From contig BAXG01000049.1 in the NCBI GenBank assembly GCA_001310455.1, forward strand, positions 1 to 37,026: DNA of 37,026 bases. The letters are read 5' to 3'. The position numbers were made by a program, and so were the translations under genes. The first letter of the stretch is position 1. Every line of letters begins with the position of its first letter. The notes below the pieces were generated by a model. That model ran no database searches and was not told where the DNA came from. It saw only the letters and a program-made list of their open reading frames with translations. Below are positions 26,179 to 35,135 of this stretch, in pieces. This DNA comes from Photobacterium sp. JCM 19050 (lineage in GTDB: Bacteria > Pseudomonadota > Gammaproteobacteria > Enterobacterales > Vibrionaceae).

Positions 26179-27018
26179 ATGATTAAAGCAGGTCAGTTCA
26201 ATACGCTGAAAGTCCTGGAAGTTGTAGAGTACGGCGTATACCTCGACGGTGGTGAAGATGAGGGAAAAATCCTTCTGCCACGTAACGAGGTTCCGGCCGA
26301 TACACAAGTGGGAGACGAGCTGGAAGTATTTATCCTGTTCGATGCCCACGACGACATGATTGCCACCACCAAGAAACCTGCCGGTGTTGTAGGCGAGTTT
26401 GTTAATTTAAAGGTTGTCAGTGTTAACTCAGTCGGTGCATTTGCAGACTGGGGCCTGAACAAAGACATCCTGATTCCTTACAGTGAACAGCGCCGTCGCC
26501 TCGAAGAAGGTGACACTGTGCTGGTGCGTATCTATATCGACCGTGCCAGCGGCCGGATTGTTGCTTCAACCAAATTCAACCGTTTCCTGGATAAAACACC
26601 GGCTCATTATAAAAAGGGTGAGCAGGTCAGCATGATGGTAGGTGAGCGCTCTGACCTCGGTTACAAGGTGATCATTGAAAACTCCCATTGGGGCATGCTT
26701 TTCAGCAGTGATGTGTTCGGTAAGCTGTTTATCGGTAAGCGCCTGAAAGGCTATATCAAGAATGTACGTGCTGACGGCAAGATCGACGTTTCCCTGCAAG
26801 CTCCTGGCCGTGCGAAGGTAGACAACCTGGCGGACAAAGTCCTGACGCTTCTTGAGAAAAAAGGTGGCTATCTGCCGCTTTCCGACAAGTCTTCGCCGGA
26901 AGCAATTTTTGATATGTTCCGCACCAGCAAAGCAACCTACAAGCAGACGATTGGCGGCCTGTACAAGCAAGGCAAGATTGTTATTGAGAAAGACGGTATC
27001 CGTCTGACAGAAAAATAA
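26179..27018 (+). CDS. CvfB-family S1 RNA-binding protein
   Basis: Cytoplasmic RNA-binding protein (279 aa) like CvfB/YitL. Successive S1-type OB domains are seen: one from LKVLEVVEYGVYLDGGEDEGKILLP, a second from LKVVSVNSVGAFADWGLNKDILIP, a third-type segment in GYKVIIENSHWGMLFSSDVFG. A C-terminal winged-helix-like region follows (KSSPEAIFDMFRTSKATYKQTIGGLYKQGKIVI). I chose the ATG at 26179 (MIKAGQ) because homologues start there; ATGs at 26140 and 26155 are also in frame. A bidirectional terminator follows. In Staphylococcus the family affects virulence factor expression; the role in gammaproteobacteria is unclear. Confidence 0.9.
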   Translation: MIKAGQFNTLKVLEVVEYGVYLDGGEDEGKILLPRNEVPADTQVGDELEVFILFDAHDDMIATTKKPAGVVGEFVNLKVVSVNSVGAFADWGLNKDILIPYSEQRRRLEEGDTVLVRIYIDRASGRIVASTKFNRFLDKTPAHYKKGEQVSMMVGERSDLGYKVIIENSHWGMLFSSDVFGKLFIGKRLKGYIKNVRADGKIDVSLQAPGRAKVDNLADKVLTLLEKKGGYLPLSDKSSPEAIFDMFRTSKATYKQTIGGLYKQGKIVIEKDGIRLTEK

Positions 27019-27038
27019 CGCCGACGCTGAATTCAAAC

Positions 27039-27070
27039 AAAAAAGCAGATGAGTGGTCATCTGCTTTTTT
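27039..27070. terminator. Bidirectional Rho-independent terminator between cvfB and the response regulator gene
   Basis: AAAAAAGCAGATGA (27039-27052) and TCATCTGCTTTTTT (27057-27070) form a perfect 14-bp stem around GTGG. T-runs are present on both strands, so it can end the two convergent messages. Confidence 0.95.
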
Positions 27071-27115
27071 GTTGCTGTCGGCTTACGCCAATCTGGTTAT
27101 TCCCCAGAGAGATGA

Positions 27116-27766
27116 TCAATTGAGGTTGCGTGACGACAAGCCGGAGGTGATGGCGAACTTGATGAGATCAGCCAGTGAACCGGCATTAAGTTTGCGCTTG
27201 ATCGATACGACGTAGTTCGAGACCGATTTTTTTGACAGCGAGAGATCCTCGGCAATTTGCGATGTACTTTTGCCATCAGCCAGTCGCTGGAATATATCGA
27301 ACTCCCGGTTGGTGAGGTTTTCCAGTGGGTCGGCGTTCGCGGTCAGATGATGGTTAAAGGCGAGCGTTTTTGCCACGTCAGTGCTCAGGTAACTGCCTCC
27401 ATCCATGACGGTTTCAATGGCTTCAATCAGCACATCCGGTGGGCTGCTTTTTGTGACGTACCCCCGGGCACCGTTTTTGATAGCCCGCATAGTGATATTT
27501 GGGTCATCATGCATGGTGAAAACGACGATCCGAGTTTGCGGGGAGCGGCTGAGGATACGGGAGATGGCCTCCAGGCCGCCCATGTTTTCCATGCTGAGAT
27601 CCACCACCGCCACATCCGGCGCTGCATTTGACAGGCTCTTCAGCGCAGATTCGCCACTGTCAGCTTCCGCACAGATCTCCATGTGCTGACTTTCCAGGAG
27701 CATCCGGCAACCCTGCCGGACCATCGGGTGGTCATCAACAATCATGACCTTGCAACCATGTTCCAT
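27116..27766 (-). CDS. LuxR/NarL-type response regulator of the PQQ dehydrogenase cluster
   Basis: Response regulator of 216 aa. The receiver has acidic residues in VMIVDDHPMVRQG, the phospho-acceptor Asp in VAVVDLSMENMGG (about residue 56), Thr in VVFTMHDD and Lys in YVTKSSPPD. The helix-turn-helix is LTNREFDIFQRLADGKSTSQIAEDLSLSKKSVSNYVVSIKRKL. A strong AAGGAG precedes the ATG at 27766. The probable partner is the NarX-like kinase at 35136-36522; the pair brackets the alcohol oxidation genes. It resembles regulators such as EraR/AgmR that control PQQ alcohol dehydrogenases. Confidence 0.92.
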   Translation of the reverse strand: MEHGCKVMIVDDHPMVRQGCRMLLESQHMEICAEADSGESALKSLSNAAPDVAVVDLSMENMGGLEAISRILSRSPQTRIVVFTMHDDPNITMRAIKNGARGYVTKSSPPDVLIEAIETVMDGGSYLSTDVAKTLAFNHHLTANADPLENLTNREFDIFQRLADGKSTSQIAEDLSLSKKSVSNYVVSIKRKLNAGSLADLIKFAITSGLSSRNLN

Positions 27767-27846
27767 CGTCCTCTCCTTAAACGCCCCGAAAATTTACCAT
27801 AGCCTATTTTTTTAACGTGTTACGTGACCAAGCTTAAGAACGCGCC

Positions 27847-28351
27847 CTAGTCTTTATTTTCATGAAGTGACAGTATCCAGGTAATGATTTTCCACAGCCT
27901 GTCTGACGATTCGATGATCACGATGTCGCCTGATGCCTGGGGAGGCATCGGCGCTCGCACGTTTTCACGCGCCTTGCGGCTGTATCCCTGTTCCATCAAT
28001 TTTTCACTGCCCAGTGTGACCAGCCGGAACAGTGTGTCGGGGTCCTTACCGTAAACCCAGCGTTGGTTTGACAGCGGAGGCCCCATGCCGCCGCCTCCGG
28101 TTCCGCCGTGACAGCCATTACAGCCGGTTTCCATAAAGATTTGATGGCCCTCTTTGGCGATTTCCGGGTCTTTGGGATCATAAGGTTGATGAGGGTGCCT
28201 GGCTGAAAGCTGCTCACGAGCTCTGCCGGGGGCATGGTAGTAATATCAAATGAATTTGATGCTGCTGTTACCTGCCCGGAAAAGAGTGCTGCCCCTAAAA
28301 AGGAAGAACAGAGAGTTTTCCCTTCAGCATCGTTTTATTGTTGTGTTTCAT
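27847..28351 (-). CDS. Cytochrome c of the PQQ dehydrogenase cluster, two frameshifts
   Basis: Periplasmic electron carrier that probably accepts electrons from the PQQ dehydrogenase. The heme site is CNGCH in IFMETGCNGCHGG; Met in APMPPQASG can be the axial ligand. Start: ATG at 28351 with GGAGGA upstream, overlapping the preceding gene. Two bases appear lost: a T in the T run near 28299 (which restores a signal peptide ending GQVTA-AS) and a C in the C run near 28231 (giving MPPGRAREQLSARHPHQPYD). The restored protein has about 168 aa. The segment GTGGGGMGPPLSNQRWVYG follows the heme motif, common in cytochromes linked to PQQ enzymes. Confidence 0.82.
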
Positions 28352-28682
28352 TGCTTCCTCCTGGATTACTTTCATCTTGCATAAACTGTTTAGCCCGCCG
28401 TATATATCCAGCCGGGTTATCAAGGAAAAACGCTTTTGATGTCAGGCTGTTGAAGCAGTAAAGCCTGCCGTCCCGGTTCCAGATATAACGGATAGAACAG
28501 TCAGTTTTTATTTTTGCGCCAATTGCCAGTGCGTAAGGGTCATGTTTGTCAAATGCCGCTGCCGGGTTTTCCGGCAACGGGGGTGATTTCCAAATGGGCT
28601 GAGCCCACGGATTGTTTTCGGCCAGACCGATGACTGGCTGGCTATTTATCGCCAATATCATGAACGCAATGGAATATTTCAT
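28335..28682 (-). CDS. Periplasmic YHS-domain-like protein of the PQQ cluster
   Basis: Small exported protein (115 aa). The ATG at 28682 opens a signal peptide (KYSIAFMILAINSQPVIG, cleaved near GLA-EN). The C-terminal half resembles YHS domains: YIWNRDGRLYCFNSLTSKAF followed by FLDNPAGYIRRAKQFM, with one Cys in LYCFNS and another in KTDCSIRY. YHS domains are known to bind metal in some proteins. The gene starts two bases after the beta-propeller stop codon region and overlaps the cytochrome start by 17 bases, so it is part of the operon. The function is not established. Confidence 0.65.
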   Translation of the reverse strand: MKYSIAFMILAINSQPVIGLAENNPWAQPIWKSPPLPENPAAAFDKHDPYALAIGAKIKTDCSIRYIWNRDGRLYCFNSLTSKAFFLDNPAGYIRRAKQFMQDESNPGGSNETQQ

Positions 28683-28686
28683 CCGG

Positions 28687-29669
28687 TTACTCGGAATACG
28701 CCACGCCCCAAGGCAGGCGGCCAACCGGTACGGACTTTTCCGGTTTGAGTGAGGCGACATCAATAATGGTCATGTCATTTGTCAGGCCGTTTGCGACATA
28801 GAGTTTTTCTCCGGAGGGATCGATTTCCATGTGCCAGGGTCTCTGTCCGACGACGATATATTTTTCAACCTCGTAGGTGGTGGTATTGACCGCAGCAACG
28901 CGGTTTGCCGGGCCCAATGCGACAAAGGCGTATTTGCCATCATTGCTCATACGCATGCCTACCGGTTGCACCAGTTCGGCTCGAATTCCGGGGATTTCAA
29001 AGCCAATAACCTTAACCAGCTCCCGGCCATCAAGCTTGATAACAGAGACGGTGCCCCCAATCTCCGAGGAAGCCCATACATACTTGCCGTCACGGCTGTA
29101 TTCCGCATGGCGCGGGCGTGTATCAATGAGAATGTTGTCGATGAGTTCCAGTGAGTTGTTATCAATGAAGTGAACCATGCTGGTTTCTTCAGAGGTCGCT
29201 ACGGTCAGGTGGTTATCCGGGTGGACGCGCATGCCTTCAGGCTCTACACCTACCGGAATTTCTGCCAGTTTCTCGCCGGTTTGGGTCTTTATCACCGTCA
29301 CCATGGCATCATCTTCATTGGCAATATAGATGCGCTCGCCGGTCGGGTCGACATCAAGCAACTCGGGATCCGGGCCGGGGTTAAGCTGGCGCACCACTTT
29401 CAGGCTGGCGGTATCGATAACGTCAATGGCGTCATCATCACCCACACAGACGTATATTTCTTTGCCGTCCGGCTGGTAATCAGCCCCCTCGGTCGTCGCC
29501 CTGTTTCAACGGTGGCGATTTTCTCAAACGTATTGCTGTCCAGTACCGTGACAGTGTTGTCACGTTCGTTGGAAATAAACAGCTTCCCGGCTTGTGCTGG
29601 CATGGCGAGCAGCGCCGACAGAAACAATACGCTCCATGTAAATGATGCGTTTCTGTTTGTCTTGTTCAT
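28687..29669 (-). CDS. Periplasmic YVTN beta-propeller protein (PQQ-associated), one frameshift
   Basis: Exported protein of about 327 aa made of seven-bladed-propeller YVTN-type repeats: KLFISNERDNTVTVLDSNTF, RIYIANEDDAMVTVIKTQTG, YVWASSEIGGTVSVIKLDG, YAFVALGPANRVAAVNTTTY and KLYVANGLTNDMTIIDVASL. A signal peptide ends at MPAQA-GK. One C lost near 29473 breaks the frame; restoring it gives SPDGKEIYVCVGDDDAIDV. GGGAGGG precedes the ATG at 29669, which overlaps the stop of the upstream binding-protein gene. This type is regularly found in PQQ alcohol dehydrogenase gene sets, role unknown. Confidence 0.87.
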
Positions 29670-30876
29670 TGGTTATTCCCTCCCAATCGGCATTTGGACT
29701 CCTGCTCGTCATAGCCAAGAGTGTCCGTGTGATAGCTTGGATGTAGAAACCCTTCAATGGGTGACATCGATATCAATGCACTGTCGGTGGTCAGCAAAAT
29801 GGGCTGACGAAGCTGGTTGTTCCACGTTCGGAAATTCATTGGGCGCCCTTTGTATCCGGCCAGTTTCAGCTCGGGATCCCGCAAGGCAGTGATGATGGAC
29901 GCCTGATCTACAGCGTCTTTTCTCAGCGTGAACGCCACAACCTGTTTAACTGCCAGCCAGCCAAGGTAATCTTTTTCGGTCATTTGGCGGTTGGCAAAAA
30001 CGTCATAAACTTTTTGGAGCCGGGCTGATCCATATTGCTCAAACGAGCGGTGCCAGGCGGTAGGTACATTCCCTGGGTTCCGACAACAGGGCGGGGAGTT
30101 TTGGTGCGGTAGGCCATGTAGAGGCCAAAGGCTTCACTTTCATCGGCGACCACCACCACATCGTGATCCGGAGCATGTTGAGTGACAGTCGGCATCTGGG
30201 TCTGTATTTGCTGGTGGCCGGTTTCCATGCGGCGGTTTCCCGCTTCGAACTGGTACTCCCTTTCCTCAACGATTTTTGCACCATACCTTTCAGCGGTGCG
30301 TTTCATTGCAGTGGCAAATTTCCGGTCTTCTTCTTTTTTGCCCGTGATCAGCAACCACCGGTTCCAGCGTTTCCAGACCAGATATTGCCCGAGGGCATCA
30401 CCGTACATTGCTCGGCTGGGAACCAGGTGGAAAAGGTTGAGTTGGCAGGTTTGGGTGCGAAGGGAATCGTCTGTCTCCCTGATGTTAAAAATAACCGCTT
30501 CTGACGTGGCAGGGTGCCGGGCAAGTGCCAGTAAATCCTCTTTATACAAGTCGGCAATAATAAACCGGTAGTCCCCGACACGGACGTCTTCAGTCAGGCG
30601 TGATACCGGCGCATTCTCACCAAGGATGTGGCTGTCGACGTGGTAGGTTTTTTTGAACAACCGGCCAGCAAGGTTGCCGTCTTTAGCGGAGAGTTCGGCT
30701 CCCCGGACACCTTCATCCTCCAACTCTTTTTCAAGCAATGAAAGGGGTGGAGGCGTCGCGTAATGCTTGCCAATAAAAAGAATTTTATATTCAGACCCGG
30801 CTTTCGAAGCCTGTGCAACAGGCAAGCCGGTAAAAAGAAATAGGGAGATGAAGAGTGCGTTATATATCCGCTTCAT
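29666..30876 (-). CDS. PQQ-dependent dehydrogenase-associated ABC substrate-binding protein, one frameshift
   Basis: Periplasmic binding protein of about 403 aa in the branched-chain-amino-acid-binding fold (Leu/Ile/Val type). The signal peptide (KRIYNALFISLFLFTGLPVAQA) begins at the ATG at 30876; the frame extends 18 codons further. One A lost near 30061 breaks it; restored it reads GMYLTAWHRSFEQYGSARLQ and continues as FANRQMTEKDYLGWLAVKQV. No ABC permease or ATPase is encoded nearby on this strand, so either these are elsewhere or the protein works without transport. It overlaps the upstream ankyrin gene by 17 bases. Confidence 0.85.
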
Positions 30877-32742
30877 TGCGTCTTCTCCCGTCTTGTTCAG
30901 CCTTCCTTTTAGCGAGTTTTTTCTCCGCAATCATGGTGAACAATTTAAGTGCCTTGGAAGCGTTTAGCGCACGGTTCTCATTAGCAATATCCAGGGCGTT
31001 TCGACCACTGTTTGAGACGGCAAGAACATCAGCGCCGTGTTTGACCAGGAGGGCAATCATGGCGGAATTATCATGTGCAGCAGCAAACATTAACGGGGTT
31101 TCTCCTTCACTGCTTTTTGCATTCAGCAATGCTCCGGCTTCTATCAACCGGGTTGCAATTTCACCCGGTTCAGCCCCTTCAATGACGTGCTGCTGGCGTT
31201 TATTGGATTTCACATGCAAGGCGACCAGCATCAGTGGGGTAAGGTGTTTTTCCCCGGAAACACTGTTTACATCTGCCCCGGCTTTGATCAGTGCGTCGGT
31301 TGCCCAGAACTTTCGTTCCCCGATAGCAAGCGCCAGAGCGGTATATCCGTTGTTGGTTTTTCGCTCCAAATCAGCTTTTGCTGCCGCCAGAACCTCAATG
31401 GTTGGAACATGGTTTCTGTAGGCACCATGTATCAGGGGTGTCCAGCCCTGGGGGTCGGCAAGGTTGGGGTCGGCGCCAAGGCTTAGCAGCATACCGAGGG
31501 TATCCGAGTCTCGGAACCGGGCTGCATCGTGAAGCAAGTTGTAGCCGGCGGCGTTGGTAAAATTGATGTCGGCACCTTGCTCAAGCAGGAACCGGATCCG
31601 GTCTTTGTCCGCCGCGAGTACCGCGTTGGCAAGCTCTTTGTTCAGGTCGGCTCCCTGTTTGAGCCAGTTATTGAGCCGGTTGATATCAACGATCTGATCG
31701 GCGGTGGCTTTTTCCTTGTCCAGTTGGGTTTGTTTCTCGGTGAGGGGTTTGAGAAACCGGCTTTCAGCCTCATCGATAAACCCTTCGTAATAGGATCCAT
31801 GTGACGGCAAATCCCCCTGAACCGCGCATTGGCTGCACGATACCAGGGGAACGCCGTAGCTTCGCAGGATTGATTCCAGCTCTTCTGCGTTTTCTTTTAG
31901 CGCTTTATCCAGCGCAAATTTCAAGGTGACGTCGTTTTTTCGCATTCCGATTGCGAGTGAAAATTCGAGTGGGGTTTTGTCCTCCATCAGGTTGACGGGT
32001 AAAAGCCGGATGGGTGAGTTCCGCACTTTTTGGGCGTAACCGGCAAACGGCCCCCAAATACCGACTAAATCCAGTTCACCGGTTCCCAGCTTTTTAACCT
32101 GTTGCCACTGTTGGTGTTCCGGCGTGAGATCAGTGTCCTGCCTGATAGCATGGATGCGGATATCCTCCGCTACGCCCTTACGGGTTAACGCTTCCCTGAG
32201 CCCTGAGTGCTGGTAAGTGCCAATTCGCATTTTCGCGAGCTTGGGGTCATCCAGACCGATTAGGGACAGGCTTTCATCTTCACGGTAGGCAAATACATAA
32301 GTAGAGCGGTAGATCGGCATGGTGGTGAGAACGCTTCATAGTTGTATGGCATCCCCAGCAGGAGGTCGCACTCTTTGTTGCTAAAGGTTTCACGGTTTAG
32401 GCCGCGCTCAAGGTAGAGTCGCCAGAAAAAACTGACGGAGGTATTGAGGGATTTTGCCAGCAGCTTGACGATTTTGTTGTCGTAGCCCTCGCCGTTAATA
32501 TCTGACATCGGAAGGTTTCCGGGATCGGCACAGGCAACCAGTGGGCGTATATCCGCAGTTTCTGCCACACGTTGGGCTTTTGTCAGCTCCGCAGACGTCA
32601 TTTCATCGTAGCTTTTTTCGATGATATGGCTTTTCGACAGGCCGGTTTTGCTCTGCTGACCATAAACAGGCTTTCCGGCTGCCGCGAGAAAAACGGTGCC
32701 GGATAGCAAAATCAATTTGGCGGTATGTGTGCGTAACCTCAT
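30860..32742 (-). CDS. XoxJ/MoxJ-like periplasmic binding protein fused to ankyrin repeats, one frameshift
   Basis: Exported protein of about 627 aa. A signal peptide (AKLILLSGTVFLAAAGKPVYG) is followed by a family-3-like binding domain: PLVACADPGNLPMSDINGEG, CDLLLGMPYNYEAF, then after the frame break IYRSTYVFAYRED and GELDLVGIWGPFAGYAQ. This matches the MoxJ/XoxJ proteins encoded next to PQQ methanol/ethanol dehydrogenases. From about residue 390 come five or six ankyrin repeats (e.g. AGYNLLHDAARFRDSDTLGM, GWTPLIHGAYRNH, GETPLMFAAAHDN). One base lost near 32330 explains the break; restoring it gives LTTMPIYRSTYV. A terminator separates it from the dehydrogenase gene, yet the genes downstream overlap it. 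Confidence 0.85.
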
Positions 32743-32782
32743 GGCAGTCCTTACGCTGGGCGTCAGTTATCCTTAACCGGCG

Positions 32783-32809
32783 AAAAAGAGGCACCGCGCG
32801 AACGGTGCC
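32783..32809 (-). terminator. Rho-independent terminator or attenuator after the PQQ dehydrogenase gene
   Basis: On the minus strand GGCACCG (32809-32803) and CGGTGCC (32796-32790) form a 7-bp stem with a 6-base loop followed by TCTTTTT (down to 32783). It lies 13 bases past the dehydrogenase stop and 41 before the next start. It should reduce read-through, giving much more dehydrogenase message than accessory message. Confidence 0.85.
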
Positions 32810-32821
32810 CAATCTGTGTCA

Positions 32822-34763
32822 TCACTTGTCTAAAACGGAAGCGACACGTTTTCCTGTGTTGCTGTCAAAAATCCGGAAGGTATAGAGCTCTCCGCCTTGC
32901 GGGACTTTATCCAGGCCGGTGACTTTCGCCATGGCAGTTGCACCAATCGCACCGTACTTGTCATCCATATCCAACCCGGCGGTAACAGGCAGGCCAATCC
33001 AACCACCCAATCCGGCAAATACGGAGACGTACTGTTTGCCATCTACTTCCCAGGTAATGGGGTTGCCGATGATGCCGGAGCCCAGTTTTCGCTCCCAGAC
33101 AATGTCGCCGCTTTTACGGTCAACAGCCCGGAAGTGTCCGCTCTTGCTGCCGTAGAACATCAGCCGCCATCAGTCACGAGAGTGCCGCCCCAGTTTGGAA
33201 ACGGGTCAGGGATCTCCCACGCGGTTTCGCCGGTGATCACGTTAAACTTTTTGATCTTGCCGGTAATGCCGGGCACTTCCGGGTACATATACACGTTAGC
33301 GAACACGTAAACCGTTCCCTGCTGGGTGTGTGTCCGTTTTTGCGGTTCATCTTCCATGCACCAGTTATTGGTCGGGCAATAGAAGATATGGGGCTCTTTC
33401 GGGTCAACAGAGCAGGGCTGTTGGTCCTTTCCACCCATTGCCGACGGACAGGCCTGAGTGTTGACACCCACAGCGAACGGAGAGTGTTTTTTCACTTTTA
33501 CCGGACGGCCGGTTTCGAGGTCGACTTTTTCCGCCCAGTTAACGGTCACAAACTTGTGTGCGCGCAAAAGGGTGCCGTCGCGGCGGTCGTGTACGTAGGC
33601 AAATCCGTTACGGTCGAAGTGCACCAGGACGGGAACGTCTTTTTTGCCGTCAATGTCGATGTTCACCAGAATGTTTTCATTAACACCGTCGTAATCCCAC
33701 TGGTCGAAAGGTGTCATCTGGTAAGCCCAAACCACCTCGCCTGTATCCACTTTCCGGGCAAACGTTGTCATGGACCATTTGTTGTCCCATTTACCATCGT
33801 TACAGTTTTCATGAGTAAGTTTGTCGCCGGTGTATCCGCAGCGGTAAGAAGGGCTCCAGTGGCCGGGGTTACCGGTGGAGGCATAAACGATTCGAAGCTC
33901 AGGGTCATAAGAAAGCCAAGCCCACTGGCACCACCACCAATCTTCCATTCGTCTTTGGGATAGCTGGAAAGGCCGAGATCCTGGCCATAGGTACCGAAGT
34001 GCGGGTTGGCTTTATTGGTGTCGGGGGTGATGCAGACATCGTTATCTGAGCCGGTGGAATGGCAGGTCCAGACCTCTTTCCCGGTATTAATATCGTACGC
34101 CACCATCCGGCCACGGGCAGCAAATTCATCGCCACCGAAACCTGCAATAACGTAGTCTTCTGCAATCATTGCCGGGCCGGTATGCGTTTCACCTTTTGGT
34201 GGATAGGCGTGTTTGGTTACCCAGAGCTCTTTCCCGGTTTTGGCATCCAAGGCAATGATGAAACCGTCAAGCGTGTGGGTAATGACTTTACCTTTGGCGT
34301 AGTTCAGACCACGGTGAACGGTGTCACAGCATGCTCGTGGGACCGCGGTCTCATCACGGTCGGTCTGTTTTTCATAGTTCCATATCTGCACAGGGTTGTC
34401 TGGATCAGAGAGATCCAGGGCCTGAACGATATTCGGCCAGCCACTTGAGAAGAACATCATAGGTTTGCCGTCAATATTGACGACAACAGGCTGGCCTTCG
34501 TGACCGCGTAAACCACCGGTTGACTGGCTCCATGCATATTGGAGATTTTCGATATTGCCGGTATTGATTTGGTTGAGCTGGCTGTGCCGGGTCAGTGCGT
34601 TGTCGCGCCCGGGAGCCGGCCACAGTTTCTGATCCAGTGCGCGTTTGTCTATTTCAGCCGAGGCGGTTTCAGCGCCGGCGGGAGAGGTTATCAGCATAGA
34701 GAAAGCTAACAACATAGTCCCTATAAGCCCGGGGAGCCCCCGGCTACTTCTATACCCTTTCAT
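32822..34763 (-). CDS. PQQ-dependent methanol/ethanol-type dehydrogenase with lanthanide motif, two frameshifts
   Basis: Periplasmic quinoprotein alcohol dehydrogenase of about 647 aa. The signal peptide ends at SPAGA-ET. The vicinal disulfide that caps PQQ is visible (PRACCDTVHRG). The metal/catalytic site reads DQWDYDG (codons at 33687-33706): catalytic Asp, then Tyr, then Asp. The second Asp is the mark of lanthanide-dependent enzymes (XoxF, PedH), where calcium enzymes have Ser, Thr or Ala. Two lost bases break the frame: a T near 33927 (restores GGGASWAWLSYDP) and a C near 33160 (restores TDGGLMFYGSKSG). Start ATG at 34763 has AGAGGAA upstream. It could be XoxF (methanol) or a PedH/ExaA-like ethanol enzyme; sequence alone does not decide. 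Confidence 0.9.
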
Positions 34764-35135
34764 GTACTATTCCTCTAATCCGTGAAGAGTGGGTTCAGGG
34801 AGGTTGGTTGTACGCGGTGCGGCTGCCCGCACCCTAAGAGTTGTCGGTTGAAACAGTAGTGACGTGACGTGAACACCAGCTGGAGGAACGACATTTCCCA
34901 AGGCAGCGGCACTGCGTACATTTTTGAGGTTAGTGAAGGGACGTCTGCGTCGAAAGGTAACAAATTCCTCAATATATCCGGGAATTTTTCCCTGTTTCTG
35001 GAAAAGAGAAGAGTAAAGTGATGATTGTTTCTTCTTATCGGTATGATTATTGGAGAATTTATGTTTTTGGTGTTTTTATTGTTGCACCAAATTCAATAGT
35101 CTTTTCCGTTATTTTCCACACAATTAACCTGTTGC
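34764..35135 (-). promoter_or_regulatory. Promoter region of the PQQ dehydrogenase gene, with an inverted repeat
   Basis: This 372-base gene-free stretch lies between the histidine kinase stop and the dehydrogenase start, both on the minus strand, so it must hold the dehydrogenase promoter. It contains an inverted repeat GGGAA-TTT-TTCCC at 34980-34992, about 220 bases upstream of the start, a possible regulator site. The rest shows no recognisable sigma-70 or sigma-54 boxes and no terminator after the kinase gene. A 65-codon open frame at 34775-34972 is unlike any protein I know and I do not accept it. Confidence 0.4.

Noticed and set aside
34775..34972. 65-codon open frame on the minus strand just before the dehydrogenase start
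   Set aside because: No recognisable protein features, no good ribosome binding site, and it lies in the probable promoter and leader region.
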